Under the pieces are notes generated by a model. That model ran no database searches. It was given only the letters and a program-made list of their open reading frames with translations, and was not told the DNA's origin. 64,000 nt of DNA, from contig NZ_JAMWEG010000026.1 in the NCBI RefSeq assembly GCF_025460765.1, positions 1 through 64,000 on the forward strand. Reading direction: 5' to 3'. Origin of the DNA: Micromonospora sp. MA102. Its GTDB lineage: Bacteria; Actinomycetota; Actinomycetes; Mycobacteriales; Micromonosporaceae. The translations under genes and the position numbers were made by a program. Shown piece after piece: positions 14,819 through 23,908 of the stretch. Positions within the stretch are counted from its first letter, which is position 1; every line of letters begins with the position of its first letter.

Positions 14819-16648
14819 TCATGCGGTCACGCCGGACGTGGCTCGGGCCAGACTCACCCCGCTGGCGATGATCCCGATGTGGCTGAATGCCTGCGGGAAG
14901 TTGCCGAGGAAGGCGCCCGTGGCGGGGTCGATCTGTTCGGACAGCAGACCGAGCGGGCTCGTCCTCGCGCACAGGGATCCGTACAGCTCGTGCGCCTCTT
15001 CGAGGCGTCCCTGCAGGACGAGGTTCTCGACCAGCCAGAAGCTGCACAGCACGAAGGCGCCCTCGTCGCCTGCGATCCCATCCGGCGCGTCCTCGTGCAG
15101 GTAGCGGTAGAGCAGCCCGTCCGCGGCGGACAGCCGTTGGGCGACAGCGGCGGTGGTGGCGACCATCCGTGGGTGGGTGGCGGGTATCACCCGCCGCAGT
15201 GGCAGGGCCAGCAGGCTCGCGTCGAGCACGCCGCCGCCGTCGAGATGAGCGCTGAGCGTCTGTGCCTTCTCGTCCCAGGACCCCTCGAGGATGCGTCGGG
15301 TCAGCTCGGCGGCCGCCGCACGCCATCGGGCTGTCGATCCGGGCAGGCCGAGCTGTTCGGCGAGGGCCGCTCCCCGATCCAGCGCCACCTGGCACATCCC
15401 GGCCGAGTAGGTGAACACCCGGCCGCCGCCTCGGATCTCCCAGAGCCCTTGATCCGGTTCCCGCCACGCCCACTCGGCGGCATCAGCGAGCCCGCGCAGT
15501 TGGGCCCACAGGGCTGGCTGGAGCTCGCCTCCGCCACGTACCCATTGATCGGCGCAGTCGAGCACCTCTCCGTAGACGTCGTGCTGGCGCTGGTCGGCCG
15601 CGCCGTTGCCCCAGTGCACCGGGGCCGAGCCGCGGTAGCCTTCCAGCCCCGGGTCCTCGACCTCGTCGGGCACCGGGCCGCCGTCGAGGGTGTACATGAT
15701 CCGTGGTTGCCGGCTGCGCTCGAATGCGTCGAGCACCCATCCGAGGAACGCGTCCGCTTCGTTCCGGAATCCGACGCGGCGCATGGCGAACACGGTGAAG
15801 GCTGCGTCGCGGATCCATGCGTAGCGGTAGTCCCAGTTGCGGACGCCGCCGATCGGTGCGGGCAGCGAGGACGTGGGTGCTGCGACCATGCCGCCGTTGA
15901 CCCAGTCGTCGCACAGCTTGAGAGTGATCGCCGAGCGACGGACCAGGGGCTCCTGGGGACCGCTGTAGGTGAAGTGGGCCATCCAGCGTCGCCACGCGTC
16001 CGCCGTCGTCGCCAGCATCTCCTCGGCGTCGAAGCGGTGGTGGCGGTGGACCCGGCCCCAGGAGAGCACCAGGTCCAGGTGTTCGCCTTCCCGCAGGTCG
16101 AAGGCGGCCGGCAGGCTGGTCAGCGGGCGATCGGCGCGCAGGTGCAGCCGCAGGTCAGGTCGCCGAGCGGGTCGAATTTCCAGGCCGTCGAACGCGGCAT
16201 GAGTCTGGCCGCCGTCGCGGGGCTGCACATCGACGTCCAGCCGGACGGTGCCGTCGAGGACGCGCGCCGAGCGGACGAGTTCCGCGCGGCCGGCCGGCGC
16301 GTCGTCGGTGAGATCGGCGCCGGGGCGCACCACGATCGCATCGGTGATCTGGAGCCGGCCGGTGGCGGTGCGCAGCTCGGTGACCAGGACAGCGGTGTCC
16401 GGGAGGTAGTGCTGTCGCGCCTCGCGCAGGTCCTGGGCGGTGACGGTGAAGTGCCCGCCGCGCCGGTTGTCGAGCAGGCCGGCGAGAACCGGTTCGGCGT
16501 CGAAGCGGGGTACGCACAGCCAGGGGATCGAGCCGTCGACGCCGACCAGCGCCACGGCCGCGCCCTCCCCGATCAGCCCCATGTCCTCCAGGCGAAGGTA
16601 GCCGTCGGGCCGGTGTACGGGCCGCAAGGGAGGGTTCACATCAAGCAT
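14819..16648 (-). CDS. glycoside hydrolase family 15 protein
   Basis: A 609-residue protein with an N-terminal beta-sandwich (GYLRLEDMGLIGEGAAVALV, GSIPWLCVPRFDAEPVLAGLL) and a C-terminal alpha/alpha barrel (about 230-605) containing APTSSLPAPIGGVRNWDYRY and WIRDAAFTVFAM. This is the GH15 glucoamylase/trehalase-like group found widely in actinobacteria; substrate may be trehalose, maltose or another alpha-glucan. No signal peptide is visible, so it is probably cytosolic. It follows the SDR gene by 40 bases. Codon usage looks less GC-biased than in the neighbouring genes. Confidence 0.85.
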   Translation of the reverse strand: MLDVNPPLRPVHRPDGYLRLEDMGLIGEGAAVALVGVDGSIPWLCVPRFDAEPVLAGLLDNRRGGHFTVTAQDLREARQHYLPDTAVLVTELRTATGRLQITDAIVVRPGADLTDDAPAGRAELVRSARVLDGTVRLDVDVQPRDGGQTHAAFDGLEIRPARRPDLRLHLRADRPLTSLPAAFDLREGEHLDLVLSWGRVHRHHRFDAEEMLATTADAWRRWMAHFTYSGPQEPLVRRSAITLKLCDDWVNGGMVAAPTSSLPAPIGGVRNWDYRYAWIRDAAFTVFAMRRVGFRNEADAFLGWVLDAFERSRQPRIMYTLDGGPVPDEVEDPGLEGYRGSAPVHWGNGAADQRQHDVYGEVLDCADQWVRGGGELQPALWAQLRGLADAAEWAWREPDQGLWEIRGGGRVFTYSAGMCQVALDRGAALAEQLGLPGSTARWRAAAAELTRRILEGSWDEKAQTLSAHLDGGGVLDASLLALPLRRVIPATHPRMVATTAAVAQRLSAADGLLYRYLHEDAPDGIAGDEGAFVLCSFWLVENLVLQGRLEEAHELYGSLCARTSPLGLLSEQIDPATGAFLGNFPQAFSHIGIIASGVSLARATSGVTA

Positions 16649-16688
16649 CGGCTCTCCTCACCGAGCCCGGCACCAAGGGCCGCCTCGT

Positions 16689-17498
16689 CTACCGGGCGAG
16701 AACCCGGCCGCCGAACAGGGCCAGCGTCTCACCTGTGACGTAGCTGCTGTCCGCGTTGCTGGCGAAGAACAGGAAGGCGGCTGCGATCTCCTCGGGCTGC
16801 GCCGGCCGGCCCAGCGGCACGCCGTCGGTCTGGTCCCCGTATCCCGCCAGCTGCTCCGGACTGCGGCTGGAGGCGTTCAAGGGCGTCCATACCGGTCCGG
16901 GCGCCACGCAGTTCACCCGGATTCCCCGCCCGATCAGTTCCGTCGCCAGCGACTTGGTGAAGGTGTGAATCGCTCCGTTGGTTTCCGCGTACCCGATGAG
17001 CGACGGGTTGCCCTCGAAACCGGCGACCGAACCGCAGTTGACGATGCACCCACCCGCGGGGAGGTGCCGCAGCGCCGCACGTGCCATGTAGAAGTAGGCC
17101 GACACGTTGGTGCGGAACAGCTCGTCAAGATCGTCGTCCGGAACGTCCGCCAGCGACGAGTACTGGAACAGGATGGCGGCATTGTTCACCAGGATGTCCA
17201 GCCGGCCGAACTCCGCGACGGTGCGCTCCACCGCCGAGTCGCAGAACGAGGAGTCCTTCACGTCTCCGGTCAGCACCAGGCAACGCCGTCCCTCTTTCCC
17301 CACCAGCTCACGAACGTGGTCCGCGTCCTCCTGCTCCTCGGGCAGGCACACGATGGCAACGTCCGCCCCCTCCCGGGCGAACAGGATCGCGACGGCGGCG
17401 CCGATGCCGCTGTCCCCTCCGGTGATCAGCGCGGCGCAATCAGTGAGCTTTCCGGATCCGCGCAGCGCTTTCGCCTGGTTGCGCGGCCGCGGATCCAT
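16689..17498 (-). CDS. SDR-family oxidoreductase with altered active site
   Basis: A 269-residue short-chain dehydrogenase with an intact Rossmann motif (TGGDSGIG, residues 26-33), NNAA (105-108), catalytic Ser157 and Tyr170. The catalytic lysine of YxxxK is replaced: residues 170-174 read YAETN, with an AAC codon at 16977-16979. Most SDRs need this Lys, so activity is doubtful unless another residue substitutes. Sequence type is close to glucose-dehydrogenase-like general stress SDRs. It precedes the GH15 gene and shares its less GC-biased codon use. Confidence 0.8.
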   Translation of the reverse strand: MDPRPRNQAKALRGSGKLTDCAALITGGDSGIGAAVAILFAREGADVAIVCLPEEQEDADHVRELVGKEGRRCLVLTGDVKDSSFCDSAVERTVAEFGRLDILVNNAAILFQYSSLADVPDDDLDELFRTNVSAYFYMARAALRHLPAGGCIVNCGSVAGFEGNPSLIGYAETNGAIHTFTKSLATELIGRGIRVNCVAPGPVWTPLNASSRSPEQLAGYGDQTDGVPLGRPAQPEEIAAAFLFFASNADSSYVTGETLALFGGRVLAR

Positions 17499-17628
17499 CC
17501 GGGCATCCAGTCCCGGCCTCGACTGGGACTGTCCGGGAAACGGTGGCGTGGGCTGTTCGACAACTCTGTCCGTCGCGTCGCCCCCTAGGTCCCGCCGCGC
17601 ATGCCCCTTGCCGCACCGGCTAAACGTG

Positions 17629-17661
17629 GCCAGGCCCCCAGCGTGATGCTGGGGGCCTGGC
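17629..17661 (-). terminator. arginine operon terminator
   Basis: A perfect 14-base stem (GCCAGGCCCCCAGC with its complement) closes the loop GTGAT, 40 bases after the argH stop. On the minus strand CACGTTTAG follows. It separates the arg operon from the SDR/GH15 unit. Confidence 0.85.
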
Positions 17662-17700
17662 TCTGTGTCACCCGAGACCGTCGGCCGGGGACCTGATGGC

Positions 17701-19164
17701 TCAGCGGGGCACGACCCGCTCGGCGGTCCAGTCCCGCCAGCCGGCCAGCTTGTCCGCGGCCGTGGCGAGCTGGTCGGCCACCGGCCCGGGGCCGGTCGAG
17801 CCGGGGGTGATCCGGGCGGCCAGGGCGGAGCGCACCGAGAGCACGTCGCGCACCGACGGCTCCAGGTGCTCGCTCACCGCGGCCAGGTCGGCGTCGGACA
17901 CCTCGTCCAGCGCGCAGTCCCGGGCGGCGCAGAGCGCCACGAGCTTCCCGGTGATCTCGTGCGCGTCCCGGAACGGCACGTTGCGCCGGACCAGCCAGTC
18001 GGCCACCTCGGTGGCCAGCGAGAAGCCCGACGGCGCGGTGGCGACCAGCCGGTCCACCCGGACCGTCATCGTGGAGATCATCCCGGCGAGGGCGGGCAGC
18101 AGCAGCTCCAGGGTGTCGACCGCGTCGAAGGCCGGCTCCTTGTCCTCCTGCATGTCGCGGTCGTAGGTCATGGGCAGGCCCTTGAGCATGGTGAGCACGC
18201 TCATGAGGCCGCCGACCAGCCGGCCGGACTTGCCCCGGGCCAGCTCGGCGATGTCCGCGTTCTTCTTCTGCGGCATGATCGACGACCCGGTGGCGAAGGC
18301 GTCGTCCAGCTCGACCCAGCCGAACTCCTGCGACGTCCAGAGCACCACCTCCTCGCCGAGGCGGGAGAGGTGCACGCCGATCATCGCGGTGACGAAGAGG
18401 AACTCGGCCACGAAGTCCCGGTCGGCCACCGCGTCCATCGAGTTGGCGAAGGACGTGCGGAAGCCCAGCTCCTTGGCGACCGCCACCGGGTCCAGCGGCA
18501 GGCCGGAGCCGGCGAGCGCGCCGGCGCCCAGCGGGCTGACGGCACACCGGTGGTCCCAGTCGCGCAGCCGTTCCAGGTCCCGCAGCAGCGGCTGCACGTG
18601 GGCCAGCAGCCAGTGCCCGAAGGTGACCGGCTGGGCGTGCTGGAGGTGGGTCATGCCCGGCGCGGCCGTGTCCACGTGCCGCTCCGCCTGCTCGACCAGG
18701 GCCTCGGCCAGCTCGACCAGCCGGGCGGCCACGCCGCGGGCGTGGTCGCGCAGGTAGAGCCGCAGGTCGGTGGCGACCTGGTCGTTGCGGGAGCGGCCGG
18801 CCCGCAGCTTGCCGCCGAGGCTGCCGAGCCGCTCCAGCAGCCCACGCTCCAGCGCGGTGTGCACATCCTCGTCGTCGATCGTGGGCCGGAACGTCCCGGC
18901 GGCGCAGGCGGCCTCCAGGTCGTCCAGCGCGGCCAGGATCCTCCCCAGCTCCTCGGGGTCGAGCAGGCCCGCGCCGGCCAGGACCCGGGCGTGCGCCCGG
19001 GAGCCGGCGATGTCGTACGGGGCGAGGCGCCAGTCGAACTGGACGCTCACCGACAGCCGCGCGAGCGCCTCGGCGGGACCGCCGGCGAACCGGCCTCCCC
19101 AGAGGCTCGTCCGGTTGGCGGGGGCGCTGTTCTCGGTCAGGCTCTTGTCGTCCACCCCACCCAT
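17701..19164 (-). CDS. argH: argininosuccinate lyase
   Basis: Last step of arginine synthesis: splits argininosuccinate into arginine and fumarate. The 487-residue product has LWGGRFAGGP near the start, the SRNDQVATDLRL segment, TAAPGMTHLQHAQPVTFGHW, and the fumarase/lyase signature GSSIMPQKKNAD. ATG at 19164 is chosen; an in-frame GTG 18 bases upstream is possible. It lies 14 bases after argG at the end of the arginine operon. Confidence 0.95.
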   Translation of the reverse strand: MGGVDDKSLTENSAPANRTSLWGGRFAGGPAEALARLSVSVQFDWRLAPYDIAGSRAHARVLAGAGLLDPEELGRILAALDDLEAACAAGTFRPTIDDEDVHTALERGLLERLGSLGGKLRAGRSRNDQVATDLRLYLRDHARGVAARLVELAEALVEQAERHVDTAAPGMTHLQHAQPVTFGHWLLAHVQPLLRDLERLRDWDHRCAVSPLGAGALAGSGLPLDPVAVAKELGFRTSFANSMDAVADRDFVAEFLFVTAMIGVHLSRLGEEVVLWTSQEFGWVELDDAFATGSSIMPQKKNADIAELARGKSGRLVGGLMSVLTMLKGLPMTYDRDMQEDKEPAFDAVDTLELLLPALAGMISTMTVRVDRLVATAPSGFSLATEVADWLVRRNVPFRDAHEITGKLVALCAARDCALDEVSDADLAAVSEHLEPSVRDVLSVRSALAARITPGSTGPGPVADQLATAADKLAGWRDWTAERVVPR

Positions 19165-19178
19165 TGTGCTGTTCACGA

Positions 19179-20384
19179 TCAGGAACCGCTCAGCCGGGCG
19201 TTCCGCGCGGCGGCCATCTTGCTGGGCAGGCCCCAGAGCTGCACGAAACCCTTGGCCAGGGACTGGTCGAAGGTGTCGCCGGTGTCGTAGGTGGCCATGC
19301 CGAAGTCGTAGAGGCTGGCCTCGGAGCGCCGGCCCGTGACGGTGGCCCGGCCGCCGTGCAGGGTGAGCCGCACCTCGCCGGAGACGTGCTGCTGGGCGTC
19401 GTCGATGAACGCGTCGAGCGAGCGCTTGAGCGGTGAGAACCAGAGGCCGTCGTAGACCAGCTCGCCCCAGCGCTGGTCGACGCCGCGCTTGAACCGGGCC
19501 AGGTCCCGCTCGACGGTGACCGCCTCCAACTCCTGGTGGGCGGCGATCAGCGCGATCGCGCCGGGGGCCTCGTAGACCTCGCGGCTCTTGATGCCGACGA
19601 GGCGGTCCTCGACCATGTCGAGCCGGCCGACGCCCTGGGCGCCGGCGCGTCGGTTCAGCTCCAGGATCGCCTGGTACGGGGTGACGGTCTCGCCGTCGAC
19701 GGCGACCGGCACGCCGGCGTCGAAGGTGATGACCACCTCGTCGGCGTCCCGCTCCTGCGCCGGGTCGGCCGTGTAGGAGTAGAGGTCCTCGATGGGGCCG
19801 TTCCAGATGTCCTCCAGGAAGCCGGTCTCCACCGCGCGTCCCCACAGGTTCTGGTCGATGGAGTACGGCGACTTCGCCGACACGTCGATCGGCAGGCCCT
19901 TCTCCTCGGCGAAGGCGATCGCCTTGTCCCGGGTCCAGGCGAAGTCGCGGGCCGGCGCGATGATCTTCAGCTCGGGGGCGAGCGCGCTCAGGCCGACCTC
20001 GAAGCGGACCTGGTCGTTGCCCTTGCCGGTGCAGCCGTGCGACACGATGGTGCCGCCGTGCTTGCGCGCCGCGGCCACCAGGTGCTTGACGATCAGCGGC
20101 CGGGACAGCGCGGAGACCAGCGGGTAGCGGTCCATGTAGAGGGCGTTGGCCCGGATCGCCGGCAGGCAGTACTCGGCGGCGAACTCGTCGCGCGCGTCGA
20201 CCACCTCGGACTCGACGGCGCCGCAGTCCAGCGCGCGCTGCCGGATGGCGTTCAGGTCCTCGCCGCCCTGGCCGACGTCGACCGCCACCGCGATCACCTC
20301 GGCGCCGGTCTGCTCGGCCAGGTAGGGAATGGCGACGGAGGTGTCGAGACCCCCGGAGTACGCCAGGACGACCCGCTCGGTCAT
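19179..20384 (-). CDS. argG: argininosuccinate synthase
   Basis: Joins citrulline and aspartate using ATP to give argininosuccinate. The 401-residue protein carries the PP-loop AYSGGLDTSVAIPYL at its start and the family stretches VSHGCTGKGNDQVRFE and AKSPYSIDQNLWGR. Length is normal for the family. Its ATG overlaps the argR stop by ATGA. Confidence 0.96.
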   Translation of the reverse strand: MTERVVLAYSGGLDTSVAIPYLAEQTGAEVIAVAVDVGQGGEDLNAIRQRALDCGAVESEVVDARDEFAAEYCLPAIRANALYMDRYPLVSALSRPLIVKHLVAAARKHGGTIVSHGCTGKGNDQVRFEVGLSALAPELKIIAPARDFAWTRDKAIAFAEEKGLPIDVSAKSPYSIDQNLWGRAVETGFLEDIWNGPIEDLYSYTADPAQERDADEVVITFDAGVPVAVDGETVTPYQAILELNRRAGAQGVGRLDMVEDRLVGIKSREVYEAPGAIALIAAHQELEAVTVERDLARFKRGVDQRWGELVYDGLWFSPLKRSLDAFIDDAQQHVSGEVRLTLHGGRATVTGRRSEASLYDFGMATYDTGDTFDQSLAKGFVQLWGLPSKMAAARNARLSGS

Positions 20385-20896
20385 GGTGTGGTGCTCCCTT
20401 CAACGTTCTCTTCCCGGCGGGCCCACGCGGCGAGCTTGTCGCCCAACGCGGCGCCGCCGTCGGCCTCGCGGGCCACGACGAGGATGGTGTCGTCGCCGGC
20501 GATGGTGCCGACGATCTCGGACAGGCCCGCTCGGTCCAACGCGCTGGCCAGGTACTGGGCTGCGCCCGGCGGGGTGCGCAGCACGGCGATGTTGCCGCTG
20601 GAGTCGACCCCGTTGAGCAGCTCGCGCAGCAGCCGGACGAGGCGGGCCGGTGCGGCCTCGGCCTCGCGCAGCGGCCGGTGGCCGTCCTCCGGGATCAGGT
20701 AGACGCCCCGGCCGTCGCCGCCGCGCGCGGTGACCGCCCCCAGTTCCTTGAGGTCCCGGGAGAGGGTGGCCTGGGTGACCTGGATGCCGTCACCGGCGAG
20801 CAGGTCGGCCAGCTCGGTCTGCGAGTGGATGGCCTTGTCGCGGATCAGCTCGACGATGCGGCCGTGCCGCGCGGCCCGGGTCAGCGGGGCGGTCAT
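20381..20896 (-). CDS. argR: arginine repressor
   Basis: A 171-residue ArgR/AhrC protein. The N-terminal winged helix (RHGRIVELIRDKAIHSQTELADLL, QVTQATLSRDLKELGAV) binds ARG boxes; the C-terminal oligomerisation and arginine-binding domain contains EIVGTIAGDDTILVVAR with the conserved GT..GDDT. It is embedded between argF and argG with overlaps on both sides, so it is autoregulated with the operon through the boxes before argC. Confidence 0.95.
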   Translation of the reverse strand: MTAPLTRAARHGRIVELIRDKAIHSQTELADLLAGDGIQVTQATLSRDLKELGAVTARGGDGRGVYLIPEDGHRPLREAEAAPARLVRLLRELLNGVDSSGNIAVLRTPPGAAQYLASALDRAGLSEIVGTIAGDDTILVVAREADGGAALGDKLAAWARREENVEGSTTP

Positions 20897-21816
20897 GATG
20901 CCTCCAGGAGAAACGTCAGCAGCGCCTTCTGGGCGTGCAGGCGATTCTCCGCCTGGTCGAAGACGGCGCTGTGCGGCCCGTCGAGCACCTCGTCGGTGAT
21001 CTCCTCGCCCCGGTGCGCGGGCAGGCAGTGCAGCACGATCACCTCGGCCGCGGCGTGGCCGAGCAGCGCGTCGTCGACCCGGTACGGCAGGAACGGCGTG
21101 ATGCGGTCCTGCCCGTCGGACTCCTGACCCATCGAGGTCCAGGTGTCGGTGGCGACCACGTCGGCGGCGCGGACCGCCTCGACCGGGTCGGTGAGCACCC
21201 GGACCGAACCACCGGTGCCGGCGGCGATCTTCTCGGCCCGCGCGACGATCTCGGCGTCCGGCTGGAAGCCGGCCGGCCCGGCGATCCGCACGTGCATCCC
21301 GGCGGTCGCCCCGGCCAGCAGGTAGGAGTGCGCCATGTTGTTGGCCGCGTCCCCGACGTACGCCAGGGTGCGCCCGGCGGTGCCACCGCAGCGTTCCCGG
21401 ACGGTGAGCAGGTCGGCGAGGAGCTGGCAGGGGTGGTAGGTGTCGGTGAGCGCATTGACCACCGGCACGGTGGCGTGGCTGGCGACCTCGGCGATCCGGT
21501 CGTCGCCGTGGGTGCGGAGCACGATCGCGGCGACGTAGCGGGACAGCACCCGGCCGGCGTCGGCGAGGGTCTCGCCCCGGCCGAAGTGGGTGACCTGGGT
21601 GTCCACCACGAGCGGGTGCCCGCCCAGCTCGGCGATGCCCGCGTCGAACGAGATCCGGGTGCGCAGGCTCTGCTTGTCGAACAGCACCGCCACCGACCGC
21701 GGGCCGGCCAGGGGCTTGTGGGCGAACCGGTCGGCCTTCATCCGGGCGGCGAGGTCGAGCACGGCGGCCTGCTCGGCGGGCGCGAGGTCGTCGTCCCGCA
21801 GGAAGTGGCGGATCAT
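20893..21816 (-). CDS. argF: ornithine carbamoyltransferase
   Basis: Makes citrulline from ornithine and carbamoyl phosphate. The 307-residue protein opens RHFLRDDDLAPAE and contains the carbamoyl-phosphate motif as KQSLRTRISFD (the SxRT loop), the CQLLADLLT segment (with HPCQ as YHPCQ), and the ornithine motif HCLPAHRGEEITDEV. It overlaps argD and argR at its ends. Confidence 0.95.
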   Translation of the reverse strand: MIRHFLRDDDLAPAEQAAVLDLAARMKADRFAHKPLAGPRSVAVLFDKQSLRTRISFDAGIAELGGHPLVVDTQVTHFGRGETLADAGRVLSRYVAAIVLRTHGDDRIAEVASHATVPVVNALTDTYHPCQLLADLLTVRERCGGTAGRTLAYVGDAANNMAHSYLLAGATAGMHVRIAGPAGFQPDAEIVARAEKIAAGTGGSVRVLTDPVEAVRAADVVATDTWTSMGQESDGQDRITPFLPYRVDDALLGHAAAEVIVLHCLPAHRGEEITDEVLDGPHSAVFDQAENRLHAQKALLTFLLEAS

Positions 21817-23024
21817 GCGGGGACCTCCGTGGCGGCGGGTGCGGGGGCGGCGGGTGCGGGGGCGGCGGCGTCGAGGGCGGCCGGCAGCGCGGCGAGGAAG
21901 GCGTCGACCTGCCCGGCGTCCAGGATCAGCGGCGGGGCGAGCCGGACCACGCCCGGCTGCACCGGGTTGACCAGGAAGCCCGCCTCCCGCAGGGCGCCGC
22001 TCACCGCGCCGGAGACCGGCGCGGCGAGCACGATGCCGAGCAGCAGGCCGGCGCCGCGGACCTCGGCGACGAGCGGGTGCCCGAGCCCCTCGACGCCGCG
22101 CCGCAGCCGCTCACCGACTCGCTTCACGTGATCGAGCAGCCCCTCGTTGGCAATGGTGGCGACCACGGCGAGCGCGGCGGCGCAGCTGACCGGGTTTCCC
22201 CCGAACGTGGTGCCGTGCGAGCCGGGCGTGAGCAGGTCGGCGGCCCGCCCGAAGGCCAGGCAGGCGCCGAGCGGCAGCCCGCCGCCGAGCCCCTTGGCCA
22301 GGGTGACGACGTCCGGCTCGACGCCGTCGGCCTGGTGGGCGAACCAGTGCCCGGTGCGGCCGACCCCGGTCTGCACCTCGTCGAGCACCAGCAGCGCGCC
22401 GTGCGCGGCGGTGATCCGGCGGGCCTCGGCCAGGTAGCCGGGCGGCGGCACGACGACGCCGTTCTCCCCCTGGATCGGCTCGACGATCACCATGGCGGTG
22501 GCGTCGGTGACCGCCCCGGCCAGGGCCGCGGCGTCGCCGTACGGGACGTGGGTCACCTCACCGGGCAGCGGGCGGAACGGGTCGGCCTTGGCGGGCTGGC
22601 CGGTCAGCGCCAGGGCGCCCATGGTCCGGCCGTGGAAGCCGCCGTGCGTGGCCACCACGTGGGTGCGGCCGGTGAGCCGGGAGAGCTTGAACGCGGCCTC
22701 GTTGGCCTCGGCGCCCGAGTTGGCGAGGAACACCCGGCCGGGGCGGCCGGCCAGCGCCAGCAGCAGCTCCGCCAGGGCCACCGGCGGCTCGGCGACGAAC
22801 AGGTTCGACACGTGCCCGAGGGTGGCGACCTGCCGGGACACGGCGGCCACCACGGCGGGGTGGGCGTGGCCGAGGGCGTTGACCGCGATGCCGCCGAGCA
22901 GGTCGACGTACTCCCGGCCGGCCTCGTCGACCACGACGGCGCCGGAGCCGGAGACGAGCGCCAGCGGCGGGGTGCCGTAGTTGTCCATCATGGCCTGGCC
23001 CCAGCGCTCGACCAGCGTGCTCAT
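21813..23024 (-). CDS. argD: acetylornithine aminotransferase
   Basis: PLP-dependent class III aminotransferase converting N-acetylglutamate semialdehyde to N-acetylornithine. The 403-residue product shows NSGAEANEAAFKLSR, LDEVQTGVGRTG, and the PLP lysine in TLAKGLGGGLPLGA. The C-terminus ends in a low-complexity Ala-Pro tail encoded by a short GC-rich tandem repeat near 21830-21870. It overlaps argB and argF. Confidence 0.95.
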   Translation of the reverse strand: MSTLVERWGQAMMDNYGTPPLALVSGSGAVVVDEAGREYVDLLGGIAVNALGHAHPAVVAAVSRQVATLGHVSNLFVAEPPVALAELLLALAGRPGRVFLANSGAEANEAAFKLSRLTGRTHVVATHGGFHGRTMGALALTGQPAKADPFRPLPGEVTHVPYGDAAALAGAVTDATAMVIVEPIQGENGVVVPPPGYLAEARRITAAHGALLVLDEVQTGVGRTGHWFAHQADGVEPDVVTLAKGLGGGLPLGACLAFGRAADLLTPGSHGTTFGGNPVSCAAALAVVATIANEGLLDHVKRVGERLRRGVEGLGHPLVAEVRGAGLLLGIVLAAPVSGAVSGALREAGFLVNPVQPGVVRLAPPLILDAGQVDAFLAALPAALDAAAPAPAAPAPAATEVPA

Positions 23025-23908
23025 GACGAGATCACCATCGTGCCGAATCCTTCCGACGTGAACACTTCGAGGAGCGTCGAGTGGGCGACCCGGCCGTCGA
23101 CGACGTGCGCGGCGGGCACTCCCCCGCGCACCGCCCGCAGGCAGGCCTCCATCTTCGGGACCATCCCGGACTCCAGGGACGGCAGCAGCTTCGCCAGGTC
23201 GTCGGTGGTGATCTCGCTGACCAGGCTGGCCGTGTCGGGCCAGTCGGCGTAGAGGCCGGGCACGTCGGTGAGGACGACCAGCTTGCGCGCGTCCAGGGCG
23301 ACGGCGAGCGCGGCGGCGGCCGTGTCGGCGTTGAGGTTGTGCAGCACCCCGTCGGCGTCCGGCGCGACCGTGGAGATGACCGGGATCCGGCCGGCCGCGA
23401 TGAGGTCGGCCACCGCCGAGACGTCCACCGACTCCACGTCGCCGACCTGCCCGACGTCGACCGGCTCCCCGTCCACGTACGCCGGGCGGCGCACCGCGGT
23501 GAACAGGCCGGCGTCCTCGCCGGAGAGGCCGACCGCGAACGGACCGTGGGCGTTGATCAGGCCGACCAGCTCGCGGCCGACCTGCCCCACGAGGACCATC
23601 CGGACGACGTCCATGGCCTCGGGGGTGGTGACCCGCAGGCCGCCCTTGAACTCGCTGGCGATGCCGAGCCGGCCGAGCATGGTGGAGATCTGCGGGCCGC
23701 CGCCGTGCACGACGACCGGCTTGAGGCCGGCGTACCGGAGGAAGACCATGTCCGCGGCGAACGCCCGCTGCAGCTCGGGGTCGACCATGGCGTTGCCGCC
23801 GTACTTGACCACGACGGTGGCGCCGGAGAGGCGGGCCAGCCAGGGCAGGGCCTCGATCAGCGTCTCGGCCTTGGCCTGGGCCCGGGTGAGGTCGGCGGTG
23901 AGGCTCAT
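23021..23908 (-). CDS. argB: acetylglutamate kinase
   Basis: Phosphorylates N-acetylglutamate, the usual feedback-controlled step of linear or cyclic arginine synthesis. The 295-residue protein shows VVKYGGNAMVDPEL, VVVHGGGPQISTMLGRLG and NLNADTAAAALAVAL, all typical. ATG at 23908 overlaps the argJ stop (ATGA), which decides the start over longer upstream frames. Confidence 0.95.
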   Translation of the reverse strand: MSLTADLTRAQAKAETLIEALPWLARLSGATVVVKYGGNAMVDPELQRAFAADMVFLRYAGLKPVVVHGGGPQISTMLGRLGIASEFKGGLRVTTPEAMDVVRMVLVGQVGRELVGLINAHGPFAVGLSGEDAGLFTAVRRPAYVDGEPVDVGQVGDVESVDVSAVADLIAAGRIPVISTVAPDADGVLHNLNADTAAAALAVALDARKLVVLTDVPGLYADWPDTASLVSEITTDDLAKLLPSLESGMVPKMEACLRAVRGGVPAAHVVDGRVAHSTLLEVFTSEGFGTMVISS

